Shown piece after piece: positions 34,940 through 44,282 of a DNA stretch of 64,000 bases (position 1 is the first letter of the stretch; each line of letters starts with the position of its first letter). Source of the DNA: G963676655 sp963676655. Its GTDB lineage: Bacteria; Verrucomicrobiota; Lentisphaeria; Victivallales; Victivallaceae. The stretch spans positions 1 to 64,000 of the forward strand of contig CAXXKX010000001.1 of NCBI GenBank assembly GCA_963676655.2, given 5' to 3'. Both the position numbers and the translations under genes were made by a program. The notes beneath the pieces are model-generated. The model made no database searches and had not been told where the DNA came from. It saw only the letters and a program-made list of their open reading frames with translations.

Positions 34940-36221
34940 AAAGCTGCCGGACCGGTTGCATTTCATCGGTATCGGCGGCGCGGGGATGGCTCCGCTTGCC
35001 GCCATCCTCCGGGAGCGTGGGAAACTGCTTTCCGGGTCAGATCTTATTGCTAACTCCCTGACTGCCAAATTGGCGCGTTCGGGAGTGGCTGTTTACCTTG
35101 GACACCAGGCTGAAAATGTTCCTGATGATACCGGAATGATAGTCTATTCATCCGCGGTTAAACCGGACAACCCGGAAATGTTAAAAGCGAAGGAGCTTGG
35201 AATTCCAGCCTTGCGAAGAGGTGAATTGCTGGGGCGTCTTGCCGCTGAATACCGTCATCCGGTCGCCGTCAGCGGCTCGCACGGCAAGACCACGGTTACC
35301 GCCATGCTGGTTCACATTCTGCGTCAATGCCAAATTGCCTGCGGTTATATGATCGGCGGCAAATTAAGCGATAATACTCCGTCGGCCGCGGCCGGGAACG
35401 GCGATATTTTTATTACCGAAGTAGATGAAAGCGACGGCACCCATACTTTGATTAATCCATATCTGGGTGTGGTTCCGAATGTTGAAGATGATCATTGCTG
35501 GAGCGTGGGAGGAACAGAGCAATTGTATGAAAACTTTGCGACATTCGGACGCAATTCGCAAAAACTTATATCGCTTGATTCTGAATTGACCGAAAAACTT
35601 TTTTCCGGGCATGCGGACTGTCGTTTTTTGCATGAAGATCATTTTGCCGGGCTAGGAGTGTTGCCGGGGCTGAGTTCCGGATTATTTGATGAATGGGGCA
35701 GTTATCAGCTTTTTGACGCGGCTTTGGCGGTAGAAGCGGCGGTGGTTCTCGGAGCCGGGCGTCACCAGGCTTCCGAGGCTTTGAATACATTTGGCGGGGT
35801 TTCCCGGCGCATGACCGTGCATAAAGATTCCGCCGATCTGGTAATTATCGAGGACTACGCACATCATCCGACAGAAGTCAGAATGGCGATTGCGGCATTG
35901 CGAAAGCGCTATCCAGGACATCATTTGCGTGTGGTTTTTCAGCCTCATCGCTATGCCCGGCTCGAAAAATATTTTGATGCTTTTGCCGCGGAACTTGCTA
36001 AAACTGATTCCGTTTATATCGCTCCCGTTTTCGCGGCCTGGACCGAAACCGCCCCATGCAGTTCCGAAGACCTGGCTGACGTAACACCCGGGGGAAAATA
36101 TATCAATCCTCCCTGGCGCGAATCCGGCAAAGAACTTTTGACAAAGCCGTTTGACAAACCCTTGCTACTGGCAATTCTCGGTGCCGGCGATATCGATGCA
36201 TTGCTTTCAGAATTGATATAA
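34923..36221 (+). CDS. murC: UDP-N-acetylmuramate--L-alanine ligase
   Basis: A 432-residue Mur ligase that adds L-alanine to UDP-MurNAc in peptidoglycan synthesis. The N-terminal H-F-I-G-I-G-G-A-G-M-A motif (residues 13-23) is diagnostic of MurC. The ATP loop is SGSHGKTT (near 115), the central metal site has VDESDGT and PNVEDDHCW, and the C-terminal domain shows EDYAHHPTEV and FQPHRYARL. It is slightly shorter than most MurC (about 450-490). The ATG at 34923 overlaps the exporter gene by 17 bp, so they are co-transcribed. The last ~35 codons are duplicated, in frame but diverged, about 260 bp downstream. Confidence 0.9.
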   Translation: MVSASEKLPDRLHFIGIGGAGMAPLAAILRERGKLLSGSDLIANSLTAKLARSGVAVYLGHQAENVPDDTGMIVYSSAVKPDNPEMLKAKELGIPALRRGELLGRLAAEYRHPVAVSGSHGKTTVTAMLVHILRQCQIACGYMIGGKLSDNTPSAAAGNGDIFITEVDESDGTHTLINPYLGVVPNVEDDHCWSVGGTEQLYENFATFGRNSQKLISLDSELTEKLFSGHADCRFLHEDHFAGLGVLPGLSSGLFDEWGSYQLFDAALAVEAAVVLGAGRHQASEALNTFGGVSRRMTVHKDSADLVIIEDYAHHPTEVRMAIAALRKRYPGHHLRVVFQPHRYARLEKYFDAFAAELAKTDSVYIAPVFAAWTETAPCSSEDLADVTPGGKYINPPWRESGKELLTKPFDKPLLLAILGAGDIDALLSELI

Positions 36222-36586
36222 TCTTCTCGTGGAAAATCTTGGTTTTTTGCATTTTAAGAGTTGTAAGTGTTACATGGTTAGGTTTTTGTGTAAAATAAAT
36301 AATCAAGCCGTCTGACTGTTTTATATCTATAATAGCGCCATGTTACCCGGTTGAAAATATATCATTCATCCCTTGTACGAATCCGGCAAACAACTTTTGG
36401 CAACGCGGGCTGATAACGCTTTATTATCGGCGAGCCTCGATGCTGGCGATATCGATGCATTGATTACTGAATTGATATAATCTTTTCGTGAAAAATCAAA
36501 ATCTCCATGTGTTTTGAAGAGTGTAATGTGTTAATAGTTATCTTCTTGTGTAATATTAATAGTCAAGCTGTCTGACTGTTTTATAT
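36098..36586 (+). repeat. Tandem ~260 bp duplication of the murC 3' end
   Basis: The sequence from about 36098 to 36330 (end of murC plus 3' flank) recurs at about 36352-36585 with clear similarity. Shared landmarks are GATATCGATGCATTG at 36189 and 36448, and GTCTGACTGTTTTATA at 36310 and 36570. The second copy encodes YESGKQLL ... DAGDIDALITELI-stop, parallel to RESGKELL ... GAGDIDALLSELI-stop of MurC. It has no start and is a decayed duplicate. The copy ends where the IS element begins. Confidence 0.8.
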
Positions 36587-38139
36587 TGAACGGTGTTGTC
36601 ATTTTGTCATAATTTAAGAGGTATTACTTGGTGCTGAAACGCGAATTTAAAGCCTTTAACAAGACTTAGTTTCCTGCTCGTACAGGGGCTTGTAAACCCC
36701 TGAAAAATGTCATTGCGATGCCTTGCAATGGGCGCAATAGCGGTTTCATATCGATGGCCAATGAAAAATTTAAAATCTCATAAGTATCTAGTTTTAATAT
36801 ATTTACGCATTGGCATCTTTTACTTTCCTGCTATATTACAAGATGGAAAATTTAAATATGACAACGACACGAGAACGGTTTTTCGAACCTTTGAAAAACG
36901 CCCTTGCAGATGTAAATTCAACCCGAAAATGTAAAGACTTTGATGATTTTGAATTTATTCAATCCGGAGTCGGACGAGTTCTTGATTCAGTCAAAAGCGG
37001 TCGCGACTGGGTCCAGAAACTACAGTATTTTATTTCGCACGCCATAACGGTCAATTGTTTTTTCAGCGCATTAAGGAGCAAGCGCCGTTTAACCTTGTTG
37101 AATGAGGTAAATTGGCATCTTGTCAAAAGATGTAATTCAGTTCTTAATGACCCGTTCAAAGAACATGAGGAACTCAACGGTTTCGCATTGTATGCCGCGG
37201 ATGGCCACTATCACAACTGCTCGTCTCACGAAGATTTGTTTGAAGATGGAAAAAAGCATGCGCCTGCAGGAATTTACGCTCTAAACCTCAGAACGGAAAG
37301 TCTGCGGTTTCTTGATGTGATGAGGCCGGACCGGGCAAATAATAAAGTCAAAGAGCATGATATATCGGTAATGAAGCGCCTGCATCCTGAGACCTTGCGA
37401 ATGGGGGAAGCCAAAGGAACCAAGGTTGTGATCGCCTATGATTCGGCCATCATTGATTATGCGCTGTGGCACCGCTGGAAACGGGGTAAAGGCATTTATA
37501 CCATTACCACGGCAAAAGCCAATCTGAAATTAATGGTTTCCGGGGAGCGGCAATTCGAACGTAGTGACCCTCGCAATAACGGGGTGGTTAAAGACTTGTT
37601 CGTTGGCAACAGCAGCTCCGGTTTATTGAGAAAAATTATTTATATCGACCCGGTTGACGGCACGGAATATATTTTCCTGACCAATGAAATGACCCTGCCT
37701 CCGGGACTGATCGCATTTATCTATAAAAGAAGATGGGATATTGAAAAATTATATGACGTTAAAAAAAATAAGTTTGACGAAAACAAAGCTTGGGGCAAGA
37801 GTGTCGAAACGAAGTGTCAACAAGCTAATTTTATCTGCATCACCCATAACCTGATGTTGCTGTTGGAACAAATTCTTGAAGACAATGAAGGGATACGCGA
37901 TGAAAAATTGATTCAAAGAATTATGATCAGAAAACAGGAGCAGACGGCTCTGGCAAAACAGGCAAACAGAGCTATGAATTCATTAGTTTATGAATGGAAC
38001 AGGCCGTCCCAGAGAAGCTTTCAGTTCATTCGCTGGTTGCGCAACGAGATCAACATTCAAGCTTCCTGGCAGGACTCTATTGTGCGTTTAAGACCGCTTA
38101 TGGCAAGGTATTTGAATTGAATATGACAACACCGTTCAA
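36586..38139 (+). mobile_element. IS4-family insertion sequence (first copy type)
   Basis: It is bounded by perfect 17-bp terminal inverted repeats, TTGAACGGTGTTGTCAT at 36586-36602 and its complement at 38123-38139. It carries one transposase gene and ~270 bp of non-coding left end. No target duplication is visible (left flank TTTTATA, right flank ATGTCAT). The ends share GAACGGTGT with the element at 53450-55153. Confidence 0.9.
36858..38120 (+). CDS. IS4-family transposase
   Basis: A transposase of about 420 residues with the IS4-type DDE fold: first Asp in YAADGHYHN, second Asp in VIAYDSAIIDYA and the Y-(2)-R-(3)-E-(6)-K signature in YKRRWDIEKLYDVKK. The ATG at 36858 is preceded by GGAAAA; an in-frame ATG at 36843 is also possible. 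It lies inside perfect 17-bp inverted repeats and is full length, so the element may be active. It is related to, but clearly diverged from, the transposase at 53843-55132. Confidence 0.9.
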   Translation: MTTTRERFFEPLKNALADVNSTRKCKDFDDFEFIQSGVGRVLDSVKSGRDWVQKLQYFISHAITVNCFFSALRSKRRLTLLNEVNWHLVKRCNSVLNDPFKEHEELNGFALYAADGHYHNCSSHEDLFEDGKKHAPAGIYALNLRTESLRFLDVMRPDRANNKVKEHDISVMKRLHPETLRMGEAKGTKVVIAYDSAIIDYALWHRWKRGKGIYTITTAKANLKLMVSGERQFERSDPRNNGVVKDLFVGNSSSGLLRKIIYIDPVDGTEYIFLTNEMTLPPGLIAFIYKRRWDIEKLYDVKKNKFDENKAWGKSVETKCQQANFICITHNLMLLLEQILEDNEGIRDEKLIQRIMIRKQEQTALAKQANRAMNSLVYEWNRPSQRSFQFIRWLRNEINIQASWQDSIVRLRPLMARYLN

Positions 38140-38207
38140 ATGTCATCCGTAAAAGGGGTGTTAAAATAAACTTCTGAACTTGGTTTGCGTGGTTTGTTAT
38201 CGTGTTT

Positions 38208-39020
38208 TTATTTGAAGTTTATTGAAAGTTTCTGCATCGATTTGAGACAATTTTTGCTCTTTCTTCCGGGGAATTCCCAGAGAACAAAAGAGTAGTTTCT
38301 TACTTTGGGAGATAAGTTAACATCGGTTTTGATCGCATAAGTTCCCGGCTGAAGTGAAACCGACTTGACTTCTTTAGGATTAAAAACCAACGCGCAGGTG
38401 CTGAAATAAGGGCCTTTTTCACCCGGGTCGAATTTTTCATCCATATAATACAGCCAGTATTCGTCAGTATCCAAATTAACATTCTGTTTATTATCAATTG
38501 AAGGAATTGAACGTTTTGCGGTATAGGTAATTCGTCCACGTTTTTTCGGCTCGTTTCTCAAAAAATTTCCGGGATAACAGATAAACTGGATTGTCCCGTT
38601 TTGCGGTGCTTTTGCGAAGACGATATTCATGCCAAGTTTATCATCGTTGTCACGCGCTTTGAAAATAACTTTCACAGTTTTGAAATCGAAAACGATACCG
38701 TTCTCATCGGTTGCGAAGGTCACCGGTATTTTGGTCAGGTCCGTTCCTTTGGCGGTCAACTTGAAAAAACCACTGAACCCGCTGGCCCAGCCGCGTTTGG
38801 AATAACGTTGTTTTCCGGCCAGTAATCCGATTCCCGAGATAAATTTATGTTCCCCCTTTTCGGTTATTTTAAAAGCCAGTTTATAGTTAACATTTCCTGT
38901 GAGCAGTTCACATGAATAGGCTTTTGCTCCGCCTTTAAGCAGTTTATGGGTTAGTTTAACCGGGACGGCGTGAACTGCTATTGTTAGAACCGCAATAATT
39001 AATATGAGACAACGCTTCAT
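38208..39020 (-). CDS. Secreted protein of unknown function, coupled to giant glycosidase
   Basis: A 270-residue protein with a signal peptide (CLILIIAVLTIAVHAVP). The mature part is beta-rich, with basic segments and a C-terminal region that reads like a jelly-roll end (YSFVLWEFPGR). I do not recognise a family. Its ATG overlaps the stop of the upstream 1492-residue gene in a TAATG junction, the same layout as the small secreted protein at 16878-17564, though the two small proteins are not visibly homologous. A role in binding or processing the same polysaccharide is inferred. Confidence 0.65.
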   Translation of the reverse strand: MKRCLILIIAVLTIAVHAVPVKLTHKLLKGGAKAYSCELLTGNVNYKLAFKITEKGEHKFISGIGLLAGKQRYSKRGWASGFSGFFKLTAKGTDLTKIPVTFATDENGIVFDFKTVKVIFKARDNDDKLGMNIVFAKAPQNGTIQFICYPGNFLRNEPKKRGRITYTAKRSIPSIDNKQNVNLDTDEYWLYYMDEKFDPGEKGPYFSTCALVFNPKEVKSVSLQPGTYAIKTDVNLSPKVRNYSFVLWEFPGRKSKNCLKSMQKLSINFK

Positions 39021-42000
39021 TATTTTACCTCAATTTCTTTTGTAATCTTTTTCCCGGTAATAACGTCTTTGACAATGACTTTCCAGACTCCAGGTTTGTC
39101 GTTCAAGGCAAACGGGATTTGATGTATAGCCGGTGCCATAATATTTCGGGTAAGCGGGATAATTTCGACCCCATCAGGATTTTCCACCGCCAGGTGCAAT
39201 GGATATTTACCTTTAATATTCACTTTTGCACTTAATGGAATTGAGCTGCCACGACTGACTTCCGGCGGTAGCGTCAATTTTATTTGCGGAGGCCGGGGCA
39301 GGGAGGCTAAGAGCTGAATTCCATTTTGCTTTAAGGGAACTCTGTTAGTCAGATCGTAAGCCTGCCCTGAACGCATTTCATAAACATAGCGTTTTGAGTT
39401 AAGATTTAACGTTTTTCCTGATTTTTCCTGTTTGTTCGTGTCGATGATTCCGTAATAAGTGATTTCTCCTGATTTAAATGTGCCGTTTTCACTTTCCGAC
39501 GCGCCTGCTGAACAAGATATATTGATCAGCGGCATGATGCCGTTTTGTTTGAGCAGAGCAAGCGGCAGAGCTCCGCCAGGATAGCTGAGTTTCAGGCCCA
39601 GCGCCCCAAGATAATAGGCTTTTCCTTGGCCGAAATGGTTGACGGTCATAGTATTATCAGCGGATTTTGTGCCGAAGCTGATCGAGCCGAAAAAATCGTC
39701 CGTTTCTGATAAGGTTAATGGTTTGCCTGATTGCTTGATTCCGCTTTCAATAATTGCCGCAGATATTTTTTTGCCGCCGAAGTTATAGGTGGCGGTTGCC
39801 GCGGTAAGCTGAGAATTGTGACGTTCAATTCCGAAAACATCGTCGAGCCTCCCGGATTTTAGCGCTCTCCCGTACTGGTTCCAGGTAGCGGTACAGGCGT
39901 CAGCAATAACAATTCCACCTTTTTGCACGAAACTTCTTACCGCATCAGCCTCTGCTTTGGTCAAGACATAAACCATTGGCAGGATCAATGCCTTACACTT
40001 GCGTTTTTCAAGAATCCCTTCAGTCAGTTGCGGCGCGTTGACATAGTAAGGCGAATAGCCGTATTGCATCAGGATATTAAGCCACATGTCGATGCCGGTA
40101 CGGTATAATTGATAAGTGTCGATCACGCCCTGCTGTTTTTGAATATATGCGGTAAGCAGCGACTTCTGGGAGATTAGAATTGCAACCGGAGAGGCCGCTT
40201 TATCAGAAACCGCCAGAGCGTCGCCGGGACCGGCAAGAACTTCCTGGATAATCGGCTTCAGCGCTCTGCCGTAATATGACAGTGTTGCGTCGGGATTGAC
40301 CAGAATTGAGCTGCAGAAAAAACTGATCATATTTTGCCCCCTGAACAATGCCTGCCACATGTCGAATTCGTCTTTGGCTATTTCATCGGCATATCCCATA
40401 CACCAACTGCTGAACGCGAAGTCATGACGGTCGGCAAATGACATCGGCAGTACACCGGTGCCGTAAAATGCCGCGACTCTTTCGAATTTCATCCGTTTCG
40501 GCCAGGCGTATCCGCCGTACGCGCTCATTTTATCATGAATGCCGCTTTCGCCGATCATACCTTTGGGATTGACCTTGTGAACCGCGTCCCGGGTCCATTT
40601 GAAATAGTCGGCGTACACACTGTCCATGAACTGGCGATGGGCCAGCCACGACGCCCAGTCGTTTGTTTTGTTTGCCTGATCGAGTGTCAGGGGCTTGATC
40701 TGCTCAAAGTTTTTGAAGGAGCTGTGCCAGGCGGTATTCAGTTTGTCGATCGTTCCGAATTGCTTTTTCAGTTCCGCTCTGAATTTGTGCATGCAGAATG
40801 GAGAAAAGCAGATATCCAAAGGAGTGGCGCCGCCTTCAGTAGTTAGACTCATTTCGTCACCAAGCATATAGATCATTGTTCCGTACTTTTTTGTTTCTGA
40901 AGCTGCTTTGATGATTTTATTTTCGATTTCTTTGCGTTGTTGCGGGTTGTTCAAGCATGGATTTCGAGTCAAATATTTGGTGTCGCCGGTTTTCTTGTAT
41001 TGTGAAATCATGTTTGCCGCCTGTTCTGGTTTAACTACTGCCCGGTTAAGGTTGACCAGGGCAACCCTGAAATTGGCCGCGGCGTTATATTTACTGGTTT
41101 CGTCGATTTTCCAGACAGTGCCCTCGCCGATACTTTCAAAGCCGATATTCCTGGCCTGATTCTGAAATGCTCCGATATAGTATTCCGGGAGTTTCGGCAG
41201 GGTCCCACCCCAGAGGTGAAACATGAAAGCCGGTTGATTTTCATACACGTGGGGCAAAAAGATCTGGCTGGTTTCGCGGGAGATGATTTTCTTGTTCCGG
41301 AGCAAAGTGGCAACCAGCTTGTAAATGACGGTAAGCGGATTATCGATTTTAAAGGTAAACTTCCGGTTGGTCATTCCGGATTTTTTAGACAAGTTCTTGA
41401 CCAATCGACCATAGTTATCGAAGCATTCAAGCCGGACGAGATCTTCCGGACGTTCCAATGTCACATTGACCGTGACCGGTTCACCCTGTTTGCAGATTTG
41501 CTTTGAAGGATTGAGTCCGGTAATACGATTGGGAGCTGTAATATTTAATTTGTCAAAACTCCAGTCAGTTACTTTGTCGTTTTTGTCCCGGTTGACTTTA
41601 ACCGCAACGTAATTACCGGCAATAGCCGGTTTTTTCCGATATTCGATGCCCTGCCGCAAATAAAAAGTTTCAGTTTTTGCCGGCTGTCCGGATTGAGTTT
41701 TTCCTCCAGCCTCAAGTACCGCTCTGGCTGCCATTGAGAACATAGTTTCTTCAAGTCGATCCTGAATTTCCTCATATTTCATGTGTGGCAATAACCCGTT
41801 GCCTTGATAGCGAAGAAAAATCACTGTACCCTTGCCGTATTTTGCGATTCTTGCACATTTTTTCAATTTTACCGGCAACGCGGAATCCCGGGTTATTGAT
41901 GGCGCCGTCTTAGATTTGTCGAATATGTCCTGCAAACCGTATTTCCAGTTTTTTTGCCGCGCATGGGTTCCAATCACAACAAGTCCGGTTCCCGACTCAA

Positions 42001-43498
42001 CCATTTTAAGAATGCTCTGACAGATATCCTGAGGCAGTAAGTTCCAACCGAAATCCACCCGGTAATATTTTATAGCGTGAGATTCTCCGACCACAATAAC
42101 CTGAGGATTTGCTTTTTTCAGGTCGTCCGGCAGCTTTTTCAGCGCTTCTTTCTTAACCACATTACCAAGCTGAATCCAGCCGGTCGGCATCTGTTCCGGC
42201 TTGATCCAGCCGAGGGTCCACCATTTATAAGGCAGTGTTGTATAATAAGGTTCAATATCCATGCGTTCCCGCATTGACGTTACATTGGCCAGGTTGCGCA
42301 AACAGACAAGAAAGAATACCTTCATGCGTCCTCCCGCCCATGGTTTGGCAAACGGGATATAAGGAAGCCCGAGTTTATCAGGCAGCTTATAACGCCACGG
42401 CAGCGATGCCTGATTTTCCCGGTAGCGTTTTTCCCGTGGCTTCCAGGTGAATTGTAAAGGCGTTTTTTGAGATCCCCGCTTCAACTCAACCAGCAGCTTG
42501 TTGTTTTTTTCAACCCTGCAGGTAATAGGAAAAATATTTTTCGGGAATTTAACGTTAGTGACTTTATTCGGGAGCAGCTCCACATCAACTTGTTTGAGTA
42601 TTTTGCCGTTAAGCTTGATTATACTGATATTGACTTTTTCAGCTTTTGCAGAAAATAGCTTGACTGCGTCGTTGGTAAGTTCGCCAACAATGCCGTCCCC
42701 CGCGCCGTTGATGACATCCAGACCACTGAATGGAATAATGTCGAAGCTGGTTTCAAAAGTTTTTCCGCAATCTATGGTTACCGGCGTATTGCGCCATTCC
42801 AGAGTGGCCAGTTTGCGGTATTTCCAGTTATAGAAGCATTGCAAATATTTATACTCTGGCGTAAATACAATGCCTTTTCCGGTTTCCGGATTGACTACCC
42901 CGGTCCAACCATCGGCGCAGTCATAAAGCCAGCGTTCCGTAATAGCGTCCCCGGGAGTCCAGTCAAATTGCTTGACTCCTGATGTTTCAGGCGCAAAATA
43001 ACGGTTTTTTCCGGGACCTGAAACGATATAATGAAACCAGGCCTTAACCTGAATTTTGGACATCGAATTAGCACGATTGAGCCAGGCATATTTGACATTT
43101 ACCGCGGGAGAATCGTTATTGACGGTAATGGTCTTATGGATTTCCAGAAATTTGTTAATCCCGGTTTCCCCGGTTTTTGATAATGTTATTGAAACGGCAT
43201 TTTTCTTTTTTTTGATTTGATAGCTGTACTGCTTTTCCCAGAAATCACCGTGAAGTTTTTGACTCCATAGATGATCATTGAGCAAGCCGTCGGTCGAAGT
43301 GAATTCGGTTCCGAGATATTTGAACGATTTGATTGCGCCGCCTTTGTCCGGCAGCAGCGTAAAATCAATATATTTATTGCTTATCTGCAGTACGATTCCA
43401 AGTTTTTTATCAATTGATTTGTGGACATTTACATCCGCGTTCAATGTCGTTATGCATGTCGTCAGCGTCAAAAAAGACACAAAAAAGCTCTTGAGCAT
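39020..43498 (-). CDS. Giant secreted GH42/beta-galactosidase-like protein
   Basis: A 1492-residue secreted protein (signal peptide FFVSFLTLTTCITTLNA). The N-terminal ~340 residues look like an aldose-epimerase/beta-sandwich domain (FTLLPDKGGAIKSFKYLGTE). About 400-640 contains a flavodoxin/GATase-like segment (VVVGESHAIKY, GTGLVVIGTHAR). About 780-1150 is a TIM barrel with YMLGDEMSLT, DICFSPFCMHKFR, GMIGESGIHD and a MWQALFRGQNMISFF strand, the style of GH42-like beta-galactosidases with glutamates as catalytic candidates. About 1160-1330 is a GH42 trimerisation-like domain (KCKALILPMVYVLTKAEAD, GGIVIADACTATWNQYGR), and a beta-sandwich ends the protein. The exact sugar is unknown. It follows the LacI regulator and the prepilin-like gene. 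Confidence 0.7.
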   Translation of the reverse strand: MLKSFFVSFLTLTTCITTLNADVNVHKSIDKKLGIVLQISNKYIDFTLLPDKGGAIKSFKYLGTEFTSTDGLLNDHLWSQKLHGDFWEKQYSYQIKKKKNAVSITLSKTGETGINKFLEIHKTITVNNDSPAVNVKYAWLNRANSMSKIQVKAWFHYIVSGPGKNRYFAPETSGVKQFDWTPGDAITERWLYDCADGWTGVVNPETGKGIVFTPEYKYLQCFYNWKYRKLATLEWRNTPVTIDCGKTFETSFDIIPFSGLDVINGAGDGIVGELTNDAVKLFSAKAEKVNISIIKLNGKILKQVDVELLPNKVTNVKFPKNIFPITCRVEKNNKLLVELKRGSQKTPLQFTWKPREKRYRENQASLPWRYKLPDKLGLPYIPFAKPWAGGRMKVFFLVCLRNLANVTSMRERMDIEPYYTTLPYKWWTLGWIKPEQMPTGWIQLGNVVKKEALKKLPDDLKKANPQVIVVGESHAIKYYRVDFGWNLLPQDICQSILKMVESGTGLVVIGTHARQKNWKYGLQDIFDKSKTAPSITRDSALPVKLKKCARIAKYGKGTVIFLRYQGNGLLPHMKYEEIQDRLEETMFSMAARAVLEAGGKTQSGQPAKTETFYLRQGIEYRKKPAIAGNYVAVKVNRDKNDKVTDWSFDKLNITAPNRITGLNPSKQICKQGEPVTVNVTLERPEDLVRLECFDNYGRLVKNLSKKSGMTNRKFTFKIDNPLTVIYKLVATLLRNKKIISRETSQIFLPHVYENQPAFMFHLWGGTLPKLPEYYIGAFQNQARNIGFESIGEGTVWKIDETSKYNAAANFRVALVNLNRAVVKPEQAANMISQYKKTGDTKYLTRNPCLNNPQQRKEIENKIIKAASETKKYGTMIYMLGDEMSLTTEGGATPLDICFSPFCMHKFRAELKKQFGTIDKLNTAWHSSFKNFEQIKPLTLDQANKTNDWASWLAHRQFMDSVYADYFKWTRDAVHKVNPKGMIGESGIHDKMSAYGGYAWPKRMKFERVAAFYGTGVLPMSFADRHDFAFSSWCMGYADEIAKDEFDMWQALFRGQNMISFFCSSILVNPDATLSYYGRALKPIIQEVLAGPGDALAVSDKAASPVAILISQKSLLTAYIQKQQGVIDTYQLYRTGIDMWLNILMQYGYSPYYVNAPQLTEGILEKRKCKALILPMVYVLTKAEADAVRSFVQKGGIVIADACTATWNQYGRALKSGRLDDVFGIERHNSQLTAATATYNFGGKKISAAIIESGIKQSGKPLTLSETDDFFGSISFGTKSADNTMTVNHFGQGKAYYLGALGLKLSYPGGALPLALLKQNGIMPLINISCSAGASESENGTFKSGEITYYGIIDTNKQEKSGKTLNLNSKRYVYEMRSGQAYDLTNRVPLKQNGIQLLASLPRPPQIKLTLPPEVSRGSSIPLSAKVNIKGKYPLHLAVENPDGVEIIPLTRNIMAPAIHQIPFALNDKPGVWKVIVKDVITGKKITKEIEVK

Positions 43499-43568
43499 AG
43501 TTCCTCCGAAAAATTAATGATTCAGGCAATCAGGCTTATTTTAATTTAAAATATCATCTTAAGGTCTG

Positions 43569-44237
43569 TTAAAAGTCCATTCCTCCCCAGAAGTAATAGG
43601 CTGTTGACAGGAGTACTAGTGCGTCTGTCCTCGTATATGCGTATTTCAATGTTTTTACATGCCCGTCACAGTACAAACTGTTGAATTTATCAGCGTGGCG
43701 CGGATTGATATAATATGTTTTACTTCCTCCGTAAAACGTGATTGTGTAGCTGGTACTGTCCGGAAGAGAGTCAGACAAAATCATGCGTTTAGTAGGTTGA
43801 ACAATTTTTGACAATTTCCGATATTCCGCCCAGAAAGATACCGCGTTCATTCCGTAGCCTAACCAGTTATCAACGTCTATTACAGCATCAGTATATGGAT
43901 TGACTGCCTTCCGGCTCATGCTGGGGCATGAATAAACACTGTTGCGCCCAATCTGGAAACCGTTTTTTGTCAGATCTCCGTCCTTTGCGAAGCCGGCCTC
44001 ATTCATTATTCTGGTCCAGGTCATTTTGCGGACCGTATCATAACGAATCGGGAAACGGTCATCATAGTTGTCTCCATACAGGGCGAAATTCACCCCGACT
44101 TGTTTAAGGTTGGCTGCGCATCTTATAGTTTTGGCTTTTTCCCTGGCTTTATTCAAGGCCGGCAGTAACATACTGGCAAGGATTGCAATGATGGCTATTA
44201 CGACAAGCAATTCGATTAGTGTAAATGTTTTTTTCAT
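43569..44237 (-). CDS. Prepilin-like protein (DUF1559 type)
   Basis: A 222-residue protein starting directly with MKKTFTLIELLVVIAIIAIL, a minimal leader, followed by LASMLLPALNKAREKAK and a C-terminal PRHADKFNSLYCDGHVKTLK motif. The ribosome site AAAGGG is in place. It lies 45 bp downstream of the LacI gene and 70 bp upstream of the 1492-residue glycosidase-like gene on the same strand. As in the other two modules, it separates the regulator from the hydrolase. Confidence 0.85.
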   Translation of the reverse strand: MKKTFTLIELLVVIAIIAILASMLLPALNKAREKAKTIRCAANLKQVGVNFALYGDNYDDRFPIRYDTVRKMTWTRIMNEAGFAKDGDLTKNGFQIGRNSVYSCPSMSRKAVNPYTDAVIDVDNWLGYGMNAVSFWAEYRKLSKIVQPTKRMILSDSLPDSTSYTITFYGGSKTYYINPRHADKFNSLYCDGHVKTLKYAYTRTDALVLLSTAYYFWGGMDF

Positions 44238-44282
44238 AAGATTCCCTTTCTTTAGTTAAAACTTGAAAATTAGCTTTATATT

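Noticed and set aside
36579..38147. Target duplication for the first IS element.
   Set aside because: Flanking 8-mers do not match (TTTATATT versus AAATGTCA), so none is claimed.
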